A DNA stretch of 64,000 bases from CAVQBL01 sp963710715 (GCA_963710715.1 CAVQBL010000016.1:558001-622000), one strand, 5' to 3'; positions 30,540-40,409 are shown, counted from the stretch's first letter. The notes: generated from the sequence alone by a model not told the origin. Numbers and translations: made by a program.

Positions 30540-32090
30540 GGTATGAAAAAGCTAGCTTCTGTCGCAAAGCCCTATAAAAGATTTCAACTTGTCGAAGTTG
30601 ACAAGTTTGAACGCTTGTTTGGATGAATGCCGATGAAAGCGATTTTTGCCTGTGTGGATTGCTGGAACGGATGAGCAAAAAGAGATTTTGGCAAAATATA
30701 TATCCAAAGGGCAACTTGGGTGTTTGGCGCTCACAGAAAAAGACAACGGTAGCGATATTCTCTCTACTAAAGTCACCGCCAACAGAAACGGACGAAGGCT
30801 ATCGGCTTAACGGTGAAAAATGGATTATCAATAATGCGACGCGCGGCGCAACCATGTCAATTCTTGCTCGCCTGCATAGCCAAACAGGTAGGGAGAAATT
30901 AGCTTGCTTCTTTGTGGAAAAATCCAAGTTGGCTCCCGGAGAATTTCGTAATATCGATAAAGTTAAGACTCACGCACGGTATTCGAGGCGCTGATATCAG
31001 TGGCATATGTTTTAACAACTGTCTTATTTCAAAGACGGCGTTAATACCGGCAAGTGAACCGGATATCTACACTATCTTCAAGACCCTGCAAATCTCACGT
31101 ATTTTATGCGCTGGGTTTTCACTGGGAGCCTTTGACACAGCCTTGCGAGTTACCTATCAATTTGCTGTCAACCGAAGGTTATATTCCAAAAGATTAATTG
31201 AGATACCCTCTGTCGCGAGAATGCTCACCGACAGTTATCTTCAAATCCTGGTTAACGATGTCTTAGCACAAGTATGCGCGCGCGCTATTAGCTATATTCC
31301 AGATCAATTGAGCTTATTTTCCGCAATCTGTAAATATTACATTCCAATGAGCACTGAAAACGGCATTGATAAACTAAAAAGCGTATTGGGAGCACGATTT
31401 TATTTAAGAGAAGAACACTGTTTGGGTATATTCCAAAAGTTGAGCTGTGACAATGAAGTCGTCGGCGTGTTTGGATGGAAGTAGCCAGGTGAATTTGGGC
31501 TTAATTTCCAGTCCAAATGGTTAGATTGGCCAAAAACCATAAAATAGGCGCGTCTCTGTGCACCCCATCGTCGCTGACTTACTGAGCGTGACGACAGACC
31601 ACAACGCCGAGCACCTCTTAAACCCCAAACTTATGTCTGTGAGCAACAACGGACGCGACGCAGTCATTGAAACTTTTATGGCGCTTCAAAGAAGTAACTG
31701 TATATGTACGTCTGAAAAGAGTGCTGTAAATAACATTATCAAGAAAACTTGGCCAGATTGGAAAAAGACATCACGGCTGTTTGCGATGAGGTATTGGCTT
31801 TAAAAAGCAACGGCGTGAGTAATTCCACTTGCGTAGAGTATGTTATATTAGCCAAACGATATAGTCCACCTTTTCGCTTGTGTAACCTATGTACTTAATT
31901 GGTATTTTAATAGAGATAGCCACCTAGCTGTCGATACAAGAATAGTAGCTGCTGGTCTGTGCTATATGCTGGAGGGCATTCCTATCTCTTACCAGGACAG
32001 GAAGACCTTGACGTAGCTGTTCTGACCGAACTCAATAGAAAGTACAGCGCTAATCATCTATTTGCATTTCGTGAGGTAAATTTGCCTTAA
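30540..32090 (+). pseudogene. Acyl-CoA dehydrogenase-like pseudogene
   Basis: Flavoprotein dehydrogenase relic in several frames. Recognisable stretches are GCLALTEKDNGSDI (substrate/FAD-binding region near 30710-30760), YRLNGEKWIINNATRG, FFVEKSKLAPG, GIRGADISGICFNNCLI, then a helical C-terminal domain (SRILCAGFSLGAFDTALRVTYQFAVNRRLYSKRL, continuous over 30990-31484). Further frames to about 32090 give ITAVCDEVLALKSNG and DVAVLTELNRKYSANHLFAF, which could be a C-terminal extension. Frames change near 30655, 30785, 30985 and after 31484. In several trans-AT clusters (FkbI/OzmD type) such enzymes oxidise an ACP-bound extender unit; here it sits beside two free ACP copies. The family call is good; substrate and the tail beyond 31484 are uncertain. 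Confidence 0.65.
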
Positions 32091-32245
32091 CCGGGAGAGC
32101 GATGCGTTTTCTTAAGCCTTTTGGCGTAATAAAGGTCCTTACCCGCGTTTTGAGTAAGCGCTGTGTAAATAAGGCGAGTGCTTATTGCTCCAACGATTTA
32201 ATCTGATTATACTAGCATTTATCAGAATTATAATATTTTCTAAAA

Positions 32246-32281
32246 CTCAATATTCCCTTAATGTTAAATTTTTATTATAAC
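32246..32281 (+). promoter_or_regulatory. PmrA-type box (imperfect) upstream of the ankyrin-like gene
   Basis: CTCAAT (32246-32251), five bases, CTTAAT (32257-32262): two half-sites 11 bases apart, the first with one mismatch. A TATAAC hexamer follows at 32276, rather close. It is the weakest of the five boxes in this window. Confidence 0.45.
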
Positions 32282-32345
32282 GATTCCCAGATTATATTCA
32301 GGTGCAGTAGAAAAAATTCTCTTAAGTGTACAAGCGAGGAGGCTT

Positions 32346-34679
32346 ATGCCATTTAAAAATAATGAATTATACGAATATCTTAAGACTAAGCTTCTTCAGA
32401 ATAATCAGCGAATTAAGCTTATTGAAACAGAGCTTCGTCAGAGTAATAAAAAAATTCAGAAACAAAATTTTGTTTTCAAAACAACAAAACAGCCTGAATA
32501 TGTTATCTATAATTTGCCTGAGGCAAAGGAGGAGATAGCAGCGCGGGATGAAACATTTGCTCTGCAAGAGCATCATATAAGCTTCTATAGTCAGCAAAAA
32601 AAAGATGACCCTTTCCTAGGGGAATATCACTATACAGCCTATTTTATCGGTAAGTCGGGAAAAAAGTATCGATTACATGTTTATTTAAATCAGAAAGATG
32701 GCGTTGAAGCAATTCAATTATCCCAATTAGTGCATAGAGAGTCAGGTGAAGATACCTGGGTTGTACAAAAAGTATTAGAAGCGGATCTTTCTAATGATCT
32801 TATTCAATTGGCTGTCGATAAAACGCGTGATTTCATGATTGAACTTCGCTGTCAATATCAAGCAGTTTTTAACGCACTTGAAGCAAGCTATATAAAATAT
32901 GAAGCAAAATTAAGTCATTTATCCGAGGATCTTAACAGTAATCGGGATGAATATATACGTCAATTGAATGAAACTATTGAGATATTAAAGTTATTATCAC
33001 CTCATCGACAACAGTATATACCCCTACTTACTTTGTTTAATCGAATTAAAAGAAGTATGGAATCTGCACCTGTTGCTAGACAAGATTTCGAATGCATGGA
33101 TCCAGTGGAAGTTAAGGATGATAGTGATGTTGCAGTGAAGGAGATTACACAAGAAACTCCAACGTCTCAAAGAAGTCTTGTAAAATCTATCCAAGAGCTT
33201 GTTAACGATGCTAAATGTGCTAAGGAAAATTTTTTAAAAATTAAAAGTGAAAAAAAGCCTTATGTAGATCAGATACGTCCTTTTCTTAATTTTGATGAAA
33301 GCGTAAAAGAGGCACTTGTTTTAACAGAGCAGCATAATCTTCGCATCGTTTTACGTTTGCTTTCGGAATGTAAAATAGAAGCTATAACTTTGTTAAGTGG
33401 TTTATTTTCTGAAGAAAAATTTGAGGAAGCTTTACAGCTTAGAGAATATATTAATTTGCTTTCTCATAAATTGATTGCAAAGGCCCTTGAAAAAAAGAAT
33501 GCCAGTTTATTAGAGTTTTTGTTGAAAAACTGTGATTTTCCTATTAACACTATGCAAGTAGATGGTAAATTACCTGTATTGCACTGTTTTGAAAAAAATT
33601 ATGTTGATTGTCTGGCTGTACTTATTAAGTATGGAGCGTCAATTGTTATTGATGCGGGTGATGGTTTACCCATAGCTTATCATATTCTTCGAAGTCTAGG
33701 ACACCCACTTCGAGTTGCGCTCGATCAGAATTATAAAATTACTTGTGGATCTCCAAGCTTTGCTTATGCGTTATGCTCTTTTATTATAAATAGTTTTGCG
33801 AATTGTCCGGATCCTTCAAAGAATAATGCTTTGTTAGCTGCTAATCAGGAAATAAATGATGAGACATCCTTCATTCGTAAGCAAATAAAATCATCTAGAA
33901 ATCGTTTTCTTAGTGAACGAAGACACATGATTGCTTCTCAATTTTTTAATAATCAAGGTGATGATACATGCGCCGTATTGAAAACGCTTATGGAAAGTAA
34001 GGAATTTAAAGATAGAAATAAAAAATGTACTGAAGAGATGCATAATTATCACAGTCGTCGTTTACGCAGGCATAATAAGAGACAGATTGCTGCTAAAGAA
34101 CACAAGTATGATAAGGAGTTAAATGAGCATATGCGCGGAAGCGGAATGAGTCTATTCCGTGATCCTGAGGAGCTAAAAGGTCAAGTGTTTAAGTATCTGG
34201 ATGATCTTACAGAAATGTACAAGCTCAATGCTGAGCTTGCTAGTAATAAACCTGGCAAAAAAAATGTTCGTAAAAGAGCTGCTATTAAAAACGAACTAAA
34301 ACTTCTTGAAGAGCGATCCCCATCGTTATCATTGTCTAAATGGGAAAAGATTAAGTCAACTCATGAGAAGATGCAGCGAGAAGAAGATACTACTGTTAAG
34401 CTTCTAAAAAAAATTGGCGCAGATGACGCCTTGGAAAATCTGTCAGAAATTTACAGACAATTTCAAAAAATGAGTCCCGCTGAGCGGGGCTCAGTACTAA
34501 GTAAAATTGATAGCGAGCTCCATCAATATGGTGATATGCAAAGTGCTCAGGATGCTAAATTTGAAGCTGACTCGCTAATGAGGAGCTCACGGGTAAGAAC
34601 GTCTAGCACTAATAATGCAGTGACCACTCAATTGCAGCAAGTAGATAGCGCTGCCTCACCACATCGGCGAAAAAAATGA
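32346..34679 (+). CDS. Large coiled-coil/ankyrin-like protein, candidate secreted effector
   Basis: 777 residues behind a perfect AGGAGG site. I do not recognise a full-length family. Residues roughly 385-450 contain two ankyrin-like units: KALEKKNASLLEFLLKNCDF and LHCFEKNYVDCLAVLIKYGA, with typical helix-turn-helix spacing. The N-terminal 50 residues and about 180-230 are strongly helical and charged; the C-terminal third (from about 540) is rich in Lys, Arg and Glu, with long predicted helices, and the tail is Ser/Thr-rich and ends HRRKK. There is no signal peptide or membrane segment. Ankyrin-type repeats, a basic hydrophilic C-terminus, a stand-alone position and the upstream TTAA box fit a Dot/Icm substrate, but this is inference. 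Confidence 0.6.
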   Translation: MPFKNNELYEYLKTKLLQNNQRIKLIETELRQSNKKIQKQNFVFKTTKQPEYVIYNLPEAKEEIAARDETFALQEHHISFYSQQKKDDPFLGEYHYTAYFIGKSGKKYRLHVYLNQKDGVEAIQLSQLVHRESGEDTWVVQKVLEADLSNDLIQLAVDKTRDFMIELRCQYQAVFNALEASYIKYEAKLSHLSEDLNSNRDEYIRQLNETIEILKLLSPHRQQYIPLLTLFNRIKRSMESAPVARQDFECMDPVEVKDDSDVAVKEITQETPTSQRSLVKSIQELVNDAKCAKENFLKIKSEKKPYVDQIRPFLNFDESVKEALVLTEQHNLRIVLRLLSECKIEAITLLSGLFSEEKFEEALQLREYINLLSHKLIAKALEKKNASLLEFLLKNCDFPINTMQVDGKLPVLHCFEKNYVDCLAVLIKYGASIVIDAGDGLPIAYHILRSLGHPLRVALDQNYKITCGSPSFAYALCSFIINSFANCPDPSKNNALLAANQEINDETSFIRKQIKSSRNRFLSERRHMIASQFFNNQGDDTCAVLKTLMESKEFKDRNKKCTEEMHNYHSRRLRRHNKRQIAAKEHKYDKELNEHMRGSGMSLFRDPEELKGQVFKYLDDLTEMYKLNAELASNKPGKKNVRKRAAIKNELKLLEERSPSLSLSKWEKIKSTHEKMQREEDTTVKLLKKIGADDALENLSEIYRQFQKMSPAERGSVLSKIDSELHQYGDMQSAQDAKFEADSLMRSSRVRTSSTNNAVTTQLQQVDSAASPHRRKK

Positions 34680-34849
34680 AATTACGCTAGTGTCATTGCT
34701 GTATAAGTTAGGTAATTCGTTGATGAAGTGTAGTGTGTGAAAAGATCTGATATTTGTTTATTAAGCATAGCTTTGTAAAAAATATGGACAAACAAGGGCG
34801 TTTAAGGTATTCTTCGCACTAATAACTTCTCAACACTCGCAAGGGATGT

Positions 34850-35044
34850 ATGCTATCAAGACTCATTATAAACTCAGGATTTTTTAGTCGCCCAAATATG
34901 TTAAGTTTAGCAGCTCAAACTGGCATTCTAACCGCGATGAAAATACATGCGGAAAAGAACCAAACTCAGCAACAGCAATCTGGAAATACTCTTACAGCTC
35001 CTACTTCGGGCAATACCACATTAACTACTCCAAAATCTAGATAA
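34850..35044 (+). CDS. Small hypothetical protein
   Basis: 64 residues: a mildly hydrophobic N-terminal half (SRLIINSGFFSRPNMLSLAAQTGIL) and a Gln/Thr/Ser-rich tail ending in TTPKSR. The ribosome site is weak (AAGGGA close to the ATG). It overlaps the 3' end of the convergent carrier-like gene by 24 bases. No family recognised; it may not be expressed. Confidence 0.25.
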   Translation: MLSRLIINSGFFSRPNMLSLAAQTGILTAMKIHAEKNQTQQQQSGNTLTAPTSGNTTLTTPKSR

Positions 35045-36058
35045 CTGGGCTGTACTATCATAATTATTTTCAGAAGATATAGAGTTTGTAGTTGCAGCAT
35101 TATTGAAAAAGCTACAAGACATAGCCCTTGTCCTTTTTTCAACCTTGGTAGCAATTTCTTCTGCCCAGGGAAGAGCATAGTAAATCATCCCAGTGTAGAG
35201 TCCTGATGTTTTATATCCACGCGTCATTGCTTTTATCCCGAGTTCTCTCACGACACTTAGCGTAGATGGTGACTGAAAATTATTTGGGTTTATTCGAATA
35301 ACTCGATTCTTGCCAATAACGTCGCAAGCATTGCCAATGAAGCCTATACCCAAGCCACTCACGAGAGAGGCTGTAAATGTGTTTATAGGTTTATGGCCAG
35401 GAAAAAATGTATTGAATGTGTTTGCTAACTGCGGTGTCCAGAAAAGGCCTGCAACAAACAGAGTATTTCGAATAAGGCGCATATCATACCCTGCCCTGAA
35501 TACCTTATAAGATTCTGAATAAGTTCGTGGCCGCGGAATAACAAAGTCCTGACCTCTTTGTAGCATATTAAATTTATGTAGATTCAATGTTTTTTGGTTG
35601 CTGTGGTGTTGTGTTATCGTTGTATCCATACCACCAATAGCTATTGAAGTAGCAATATTCGAGGATAACTTTGACCCTGTTTTGGCTTCTAATTCAAGCT
35701 GACCAGAAACTTCTGATTCCCCCAGTGGGGCTTCCTGTTTTAATGAGAGTTCCTGTTTCCCCCCTAAAAACTCGTGAACACCTCCTCTTTGTGAGAGTGA
35801 TGTGTTTTTCAACGTGGACCCTTTTATTGAACTCATTAAGCCCTTTGCAAAGGGTTTGGCAAGTGCAGCTAATGCTCCTGTGTGAAGTGTTTTACCAAAA
35901 TTACCTTTGGAATCTGTTGTATGTAAGTTCTGTAGCGCTACGTCAACAGGGTGCATGAATGTAGCAATGATGAAGCTAGTTGTCGCAACTTTGACAGCTT
36001 CTCCCGCGATTGTTCCTGGGGTGCTATTTTCCTGCGGTGTGGGTCGATTCTGCTGCAT
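35021..36058 (-). CDS. Mitochondrial-carrier-like protein, candidate effector
   Basis: 345 residues behind AGAGGAGAGAG. The protein seems built of three related units of about 100 residues, as in the eukaryotic mitochondrial carrier family. Unit 1 (about 15-85) has ATFMHPVDVALQNLHTT, close to the PxDxxxxxLQ signature; unit 2 (about 130-215) has ATSIAIGGMDTTITQ and later GYDMRLIRNTLFVAGLFW; unit 3 (about 230-315) has SGLGIGFIGNACDVIGKNRVI, VVRELGIKAMTRGY and SGLYTGMIYYALPW, like the EG..GLYRG region between paired helices. Signature prolines and basic residues are degenerate in units 2 and 3. Legionella pneumophila has one characterised carrier-family effector (LncP) that inserts into host mitochondria. 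Four tandem PmrA-like half-sites precede this gene, and icmF lies just upstream. Family assignment is by eye and moderate. Confidence 0.5.
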   Translation of the reverse strand: MQQNRPTPQENSTPGTIAGEAVKVATTSFIIATFMHPVDVALQNLHTTDSKGNFGKTLHTGALAALAKPFAKGLMSSIKGSTLKNTSLSQRGGVHEFLGGKQELSLKQEAPLGESEVSGQLELEAKTGSKLSSNIATSIAIGGMDTTITQHHSNQKTLNLHKFNMLQRGQDFVIPRPRTYSESYKVFRAGYDMRLIRNTLFVAGLFWTPQLANTFNTFFPGHKPINTFTASLVSGLGIGFIGNACDVIGKNRVIRINPNNFQSPSTLSVVRELGIKAMTRGYKTSGLYTGMIYYALPWAEEIATKVEKRTRAMSCSFFNNAATTNSISSENNYDSTAQLSRFWSS

Positions 36059-36113
36059 TGCTCTCTCCTCTTACTAAGACTCTAATAATGTACAATTACT
36101 ATACATTAGTAAG

Positions 36114-36152
36114 ATTAAGAGATGCTTAACGAATACTTAAAATAAACTTAAA
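36114..36152 (-). promoter_or_regulatory. Four tandem PmrA-type half-sites upstream of the carrier-like gene
   Basis: On the minus strand the sites read TTTAAG, TTTAAG, GTTAAG, CTTAAT with exactly five bases between each (plus-strand positions 36147-36152, 36136-36141, 36125-36130, 36114-36119). The 11-base period matches the tandem repeats described for PmrA of Legionella and Coxiella. It lies between icmF and the carrier-like gene. Confidence 0.75.
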
Positions 36153-36172
36153 TTGGTAACTGACGGTGTGAA

Positions 36173-39100
36173 TCAAGAATGTTCGCTTGGTTCGATTAAT
36201 TTCTCAGGCAAACGGAATTGCTGAAAAGTAGCAGGTAAAAATGGGTTGGTGTTGCCGTGCGTGAACAGGAAATATTTCACTTTATAGCCGCTGATATTTA
36301 AAGCCACAACTAATTGCTTTTTATTCGCCATCACTTTTTGTGTGTTGTCATGAACTAATTTAAACCATGCCCAATCGCCGTTGAGTGTACTGTTAATCAC
36401 GCGATTTTTATTCGTCACAATGCGGATGGATGTTTTATGTGAATTTTTCGCATTCGGCCAAACAATACTGTGTGGAATAGGTGGCATGTCTTGTTCATGT
36501 TTTACCAGCTCACCATTGATAGTTAAATTAAAGTTTTTAATATTTTTTGACAAACTCACAGCTTGCAAGGTAAATGGAATAACGAATTTACTACCCGTAC
36601 GCGGGAACCATATATCCTGAAATTGACTGGCAGCTTGTAATTGAATTAATGCTGTTGCGGTGAAGGGTAACTTCTGATTATCTAAACTGCGCCATTGCCA
36701 TTGTTTATCGGATTCATTAACGAAAGGCTGTAAAAAATTTTGATAAAATTGCGTTAATATGCCTTGTTTACTTAGGAAAGTGGTAAAATTATTTAAATCA
36801 ACTTCTTGTTTTGTTGTTCCAGCGGTGAAAGGAAAGCGATTCAAAATTTGCGTGTTGTAAACGCTTATTACATTTGATTGCCAAGCAGTTTCAATAAATT
36901 GACTTGCTGCTTGTAAAACATAATGCCAGCTATTGTCTGCAATATCCGTTAACCATGTTTTAAGTGGCAGAGGAGCTTCTGCGGCAAGAGCACGTATTTT
37001 ACTGATAGGATCTTCCGAATTTTGCATGCGTTTTACGGCGGCTAAGAATGCTGCTTTATTGCTATCTTGCGTATTTAAAATAGATTGTAAATAAGTGTGT
37101 AGCTCGCGCAGAGTAATCAGGATTTTATATAACCCGTTTTCTTGCTGATGATTAGCATGAGTCAATAATAAATCCAAGGATTGTATTGTTGGGCTAGCAG
37201 CAACAATTTCTGGAAAATAGGTATGTTGTTTAAGAGTTTCTAATAATTGTAATAGGGGTGAATGATCATGCGAGAGATCAGCAATTAGCGCATCCGTTTG
37301 CGCTAAATTTTTTGGAGTAAATAATGTAATATTCGTCAGTAAATTTTCCCAAATATCCACATAATTCATGATATAAAGACGACGCACTTGTTCAGAGAGA
37401 GCAACAGCGGACAATTGATTTTGTATCGCTAAATTATTGGTGCCCAACACCCAGTTATCTTGCAACATTTCATTGGCTGCAATATTAATTTGTGTTGCCA
37501 AATTTGCTTGTAATCCATCGGCGGTAAATAAATGCAAAATCTGAGTAGAGCCTGTCTTACTGACTAAAGCAGGTGGATTGCCAACATTTGTACCCACAGC
37601 AATTTTTTTCTCACTATCATTATTGTTTAGGTTTTTTAAGATAGCAAAACTCAATTCAGGAGGTGGCAAGCTTATTAATTGTTTACGTGCTGTTGCAATC
37701 ACGCTTTCATTGAGCGCGAGTGGTTGCCAAGTGGGATTAAACGCAGCTTTGATATGTTTCATTAAATCTTCACAACTTTCTTGGCTCAGATAATTGGGTA
37801 ATACTTGGTGTAAGATTTTGACGACAAAATCGACTTGTAAATGTTGAGGATCGCCTAACATTAAATAGGCTTTTAATGTCGGATATAAGCGCTGTGGATT
37901 ATTACCCAGTGTTTTTATATATTTCTCTAAATAATTTTTGATAGCAGGTAAAACAATAACTTGTAATGCTTGGTCATAGACAGTCGCCGCGGTTTGCTGT
38001 GATTTATCAGCATAAAAAGATAATGCACGCGCTAATTGGGGAGAAGATTTATTCGTTGCATCTTGTAAAGAATCGAGCAGAGGTAATGCTTTGGCTAAAG
38101 GTGTTCCATGCTGAGTGACTTGCTGTATCGCGAGCTCATACTGTGCAAGTCCGTTTTGTATGGATTTTGTTTGCTTTAAATTTTGTAAAAAATCGCGATA
38201 AAGAAAAATAGTTGCAGTTGTGATCAGTATAGCCAGTGCTACATGTATTACCCTGCGACGACGTTCGAGATTAGGCGAGTGGGAAAGCAAAACATGTTGC
38301 TCAGTGTTGTCAGATAATCTTTGTAAAATAAGTTGCTTTGTGAAGTATGCTCTTGATGGTATCGCTGGAGCACGCATGAATTTTGATGTTTGCTGCTGGG
38401 CTGTCGTGGTTGAAAGTTGTGGAACTTGTTCTTCGAAAGGAGGCTGTGTTGCGCTGGTGAGGTAAATACCATGCAGATGAAAATCAATTTTAGCACCCGC
38501 TAATGCTTTAAGAAGATTGGTCAACGCTTCTTTTAAGCGTTCAACTTGTAAGGGAAAATCTTTAATGGCAGGACGTGCCAGTGGATTTCGCTCGTGATGT
38601 AAACGCGAAATTAATTGTTTGTTAAGCCGGCTAATCAGGGCATTAAAGCGATGAGTCAAAAGATCAAGTAATTTTTCACTTTCATTTTCTTTTAAATGCG
38701 GTAAAGGAATTCCCCATGCTTGTGACAATTCATCGCTACTACTTTCGCTGAAATATTCTAAAAAACCAGGTAATAAATCGCATTTCGTGATGACGAAATA
38801 AAAAGGTAATTCAGGGCCAAATTTTTCTTTTAGCTCAGCTATGCGTTGTTTTAAATCGAAAATGGTATGTTCGCTTTTTTTATTATGTTGTTGTCCAAGT
38901 AGCTCGGGTAGATTTAATGCGACTACGATACCACCCAGAGTATTTTTGCCATGATATTTATTAATGAGGCTGAGCAAAGTATGCCAAAGACGTGAGTAAG
39001 ATATAGTGTATTTCGTATTGGCTTCTTTAGTCGTAACATAGGTTCCGGGGATATCAATCAAAACTAAATCCCGTGTGACCCACCAATCGCACGCGTCGGA

Positions 39101-39571
39101 AGAGGGCGGTAGATTTGGATTATTGGTTTTGACTTGTTTTGCCAAAATGAAATTAATATTTGCATTTGTGAGTAGCGAAGTTTTACCCGATCCTTGCGGT
39201 CCGATTAATAGATACCAAGGAAAATAGCAAAGCCGAAAATTTCTTCCATGCTTGCTAATAGAAGTTTTTTTAAGAAAATACGTCGCTCCTTTGAAGCGAC
39301 CGTATAAAGCCTGCAATTTTTTTACAGTTTCGGGATTATCCTTAGGTAAAGGAATTTCTTTTTTAGGAGACATGTCAAACAAAGTGAGTTTTAAAAACCA
39401 AACTAAAAAAAATAATGTAATGATATAAAAACGTTGTTGATAGTGTGCAAGTGGGGCATGTCCTGCGATGATGAGCTCTGGGCCTAAAAACCAAATGACC
39501 AGAGAAATAATCAGCAAAACAGCTAATGAGGTGAGTTTTTTGAAATAGGGAAAATCACTCGATTGTTTCAT
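36173..39571 (-). CDS. icmF: IcmF, inner-membrane protein of the Dot/Icm type IVB secretion system
   Basis: 1,132 residues, IcmF/TssM family. Two N-terminal membrane segments (about 13-30 and 48-64), then a cytoplasmic GTPase-like domain with Walker A GPQGSGKT (124-131), DIPGTYV as the Walker B/G3 region and TKCDLLPG as a G4-like motif; a third membrane segment near 435-455 is followed by a long periplasmic part. IcmF together with DotU stabilises the Dot/Icm core complex and helps deliver it to the cell pole in Legionella. In type VI systems the homologue TssM sits among tss genes, but none are present here, so the Dot/Icm role is preferred. Its start overlaps the dotU stop by 17 bases, showing an operon in the order dotU-icmF. 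Confidence 0.92.
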   Translation of the reverse strand: MKQSSDFPYFKKLTSLAVLLIISLVIWFLGPELIIAGHAPLAHYQQRFYIITLFFLVWFLKLTLFDMSPKKEIPLPKDNPETVKKLQALYGRFKGATYFLKKTSISKHGRNFRLCYFPWYLLIGPQGSGKTSLLTNANINFILAKQVKTNNPNLPPSSDACDWWVTRDLVLIDIPGTYVTTKEANTKYTISYSRLWHTLLSLINKYHGKNTLGGIVVALNLPELLGQQHNKKSEHTIFDLKQRIAELKEKFGPELPFYFVITKCDLLPGFLEYFSESSSDELSQAWGIPLPHLKENESEKLLDLLTHRFNALISRLNKQLISRLHHERNPLARPAIKDFPLQVERLKEALTNLLKALAGAKIDFHLHGIYLTSATQPPFEEQVPQLSTTTAQQQTSKFMRAPAIPSRAYFTKQLILQRLSDNTEQHVLLSHSPNLERRRRVIHVALAILITTATIFLYRDFLQNLKQTKSIQNGLAQYELAIQQVTQHGTPLAKALPLLDSLQDATNKSSPQLARALSFYADKSQQTAATVYDQALQVIVLPAIKNYLEKYIKTLGNNPQRLYPTLKAYLMLGDPQHLQVDFVVKILHQVLPNYLSQESCEDLMKHIKAAFNPTWQPLALNESVIATARKQLISLPPPELSFAILKNLNNNDSEKKIAVGTNVGNPPALVSKTGSTQILHLFTADGLQANLATQINIAANEMLQDNWVLGTNNLAIQNQLSAVALSEQVRRLYIMNYVDIWENLLTNITLFTPKNLAQTDALIADLSHDHSPLLQLLETLKQHTYFPEIVAASPTIQSLDLLLTHANHQQENGLYKILITLRELHTYLQSILNTQDSNKAAFLAAVKRMQNSEDPISKIRALAAEAPLPLKTWLTDIADNSWHYVLQAASQFIETAWQSNVISVYNTQILNRFPFTAGTTKQEVDLNNFTTFLSKQGILTQFYQNFLQPFVNESDKQWQWRSLDNQKLPFTATALIQLQAASQFQDIWFPRTGSKFVIPFTLQAVSLSKNIKNFNLTINGELVKHEQDMPPIPHSIVWPNAKNSHKTSIRIVTNKNRVINSTLNGDWAWFKLVHDNTQKVMANKKQLVVALNISGYKVKYFLFTHGNTNPFLPATFQQFRLPEKLIEPSEHS

Positions 39572-40409
39572 AGGGCGTCAGTTGTCCAATTCGCATTAAA
39601 TCATGATAAGTTTGCGTAGCCGCTGTATCCAGTCTATTACCAAAGCTAATGAAGAGTGTAACGACGACGCTCGCAGCGAGTAATGTTGTCAGCCATAGGG
39701 GCATACTCTTGGCGAATGGCTTTGACAGGGACGCTTTAGCCATAAAAGGTGATAATACTTTACTGAAATTTCCACGCTGCGTACGAATATGTTTGTAAAG
39801 CGCATGGGTGATTTGCTCAAGCTGATTGTGACTGAATTCCGTGGCGCGGTACTGTCCTTTAAAGCCCAGGCTCAAACATATATACATAAACTCCATGAGA
39901 TCGATATATATAGAAGGGTCTTTAACGATGCGCTCTAGAATAATAAAAAAGCGATCTTGATGAGCAGCTTCTTGGTTAAAAGCAGTTAATAAACTATACC
40001 CATCCCATTGACCTTGGGCACCCCATAGCGTATTAGAAATAACATCATCAAGAGTTGCGCATAAGGCATAGCGACTGACGAGAATATATTCTGAACTGTA
40101 ATTCTGAATTTTCGCTGTGTCTTGAAATATATTGATTTCAGCGACCAATTCTTTGTGTAATTTCTGCAAGTGCCGATAGGATTTGATTTGTTTCAATTTG
40201 CCTATGATTGAAAACAAATAAGCAGCAGTATCAACCAAGGGATTAACCCCAGCTTTGGGATGATGAGTAATAAATTTACTCGATGGCAATAATTGTTGCG
40301 TAGTATCGTTTGTGGTTGCAGTTAAACTGGGTTGTTTCCCATCAGAAACTTTAGTTTCCTGACGTAGCCGTATGGGTATTTCCCTGTTAGTGGCTTGTTC
40401 GTTGCTCAT
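39555..40409 (-). CDS. dotU: DotU/IcmH, partner of IcmF
   Basis: 284 residues, DotU/TssL family. After a variable N-terminus (1-55) comes the conserved helical cytoplasmic domain (VDTAAYLFSIIGKL, SRYALCATLDDVISNTLWG, FMYICLSLGFKGQYR), then one C-terminal membrane anchor (about 233-252, PLWLTTLLAASVVVTLFISF) and a short tail. CLSLGFKGQYR is one of the best preserved family stretches. It lacks the OmpA-like C-terminal domain found on some type VI homologues, as usual for the Legionella protein. It is the first gene of the dotU-icmF pair. Confidence 0.92.
   Translation of the reverse strand: MSNEQATNREIPIRLRQETKVSDGKQPSLTATTNDTTQQLLPSSKFITHHPKAGVNPLVDTAAYLFSIIGKLKQIKSYRHLQKLHKELVAEINIFQDTAKIQNYSSEYILVSRYALCATLDDVISNTLWGAQGQWDGYSLLTAFNQEAAHQDRFFIILERIVKDPSIYIDLMEFMYICLSLGFKGQYRATEFSHNQLEQITHALYKHIRTQRGNFSKVLSPFMAKASLSKPFAKSMPLWLTTLLAASVVVTLFISFGNRLDTAATQTYHDLMRIGQLTPYETIE

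Noticed and set aside
31558..31803. Separate plus-strand gene after the acyl-CoA dehydrogenase relic
   Set aside because: No ribosome site and no family; neighbouring frames better read as the decayed tail of the dehydrogenase.
36173..40409. Type VI secretion system
   Set aside because: Only the TssM/TssL-type pair is present; no tssB/C, hcp, vgrG or clpV genes flank it, so the Dot/Icm partners IcmF and DotU explain it better.
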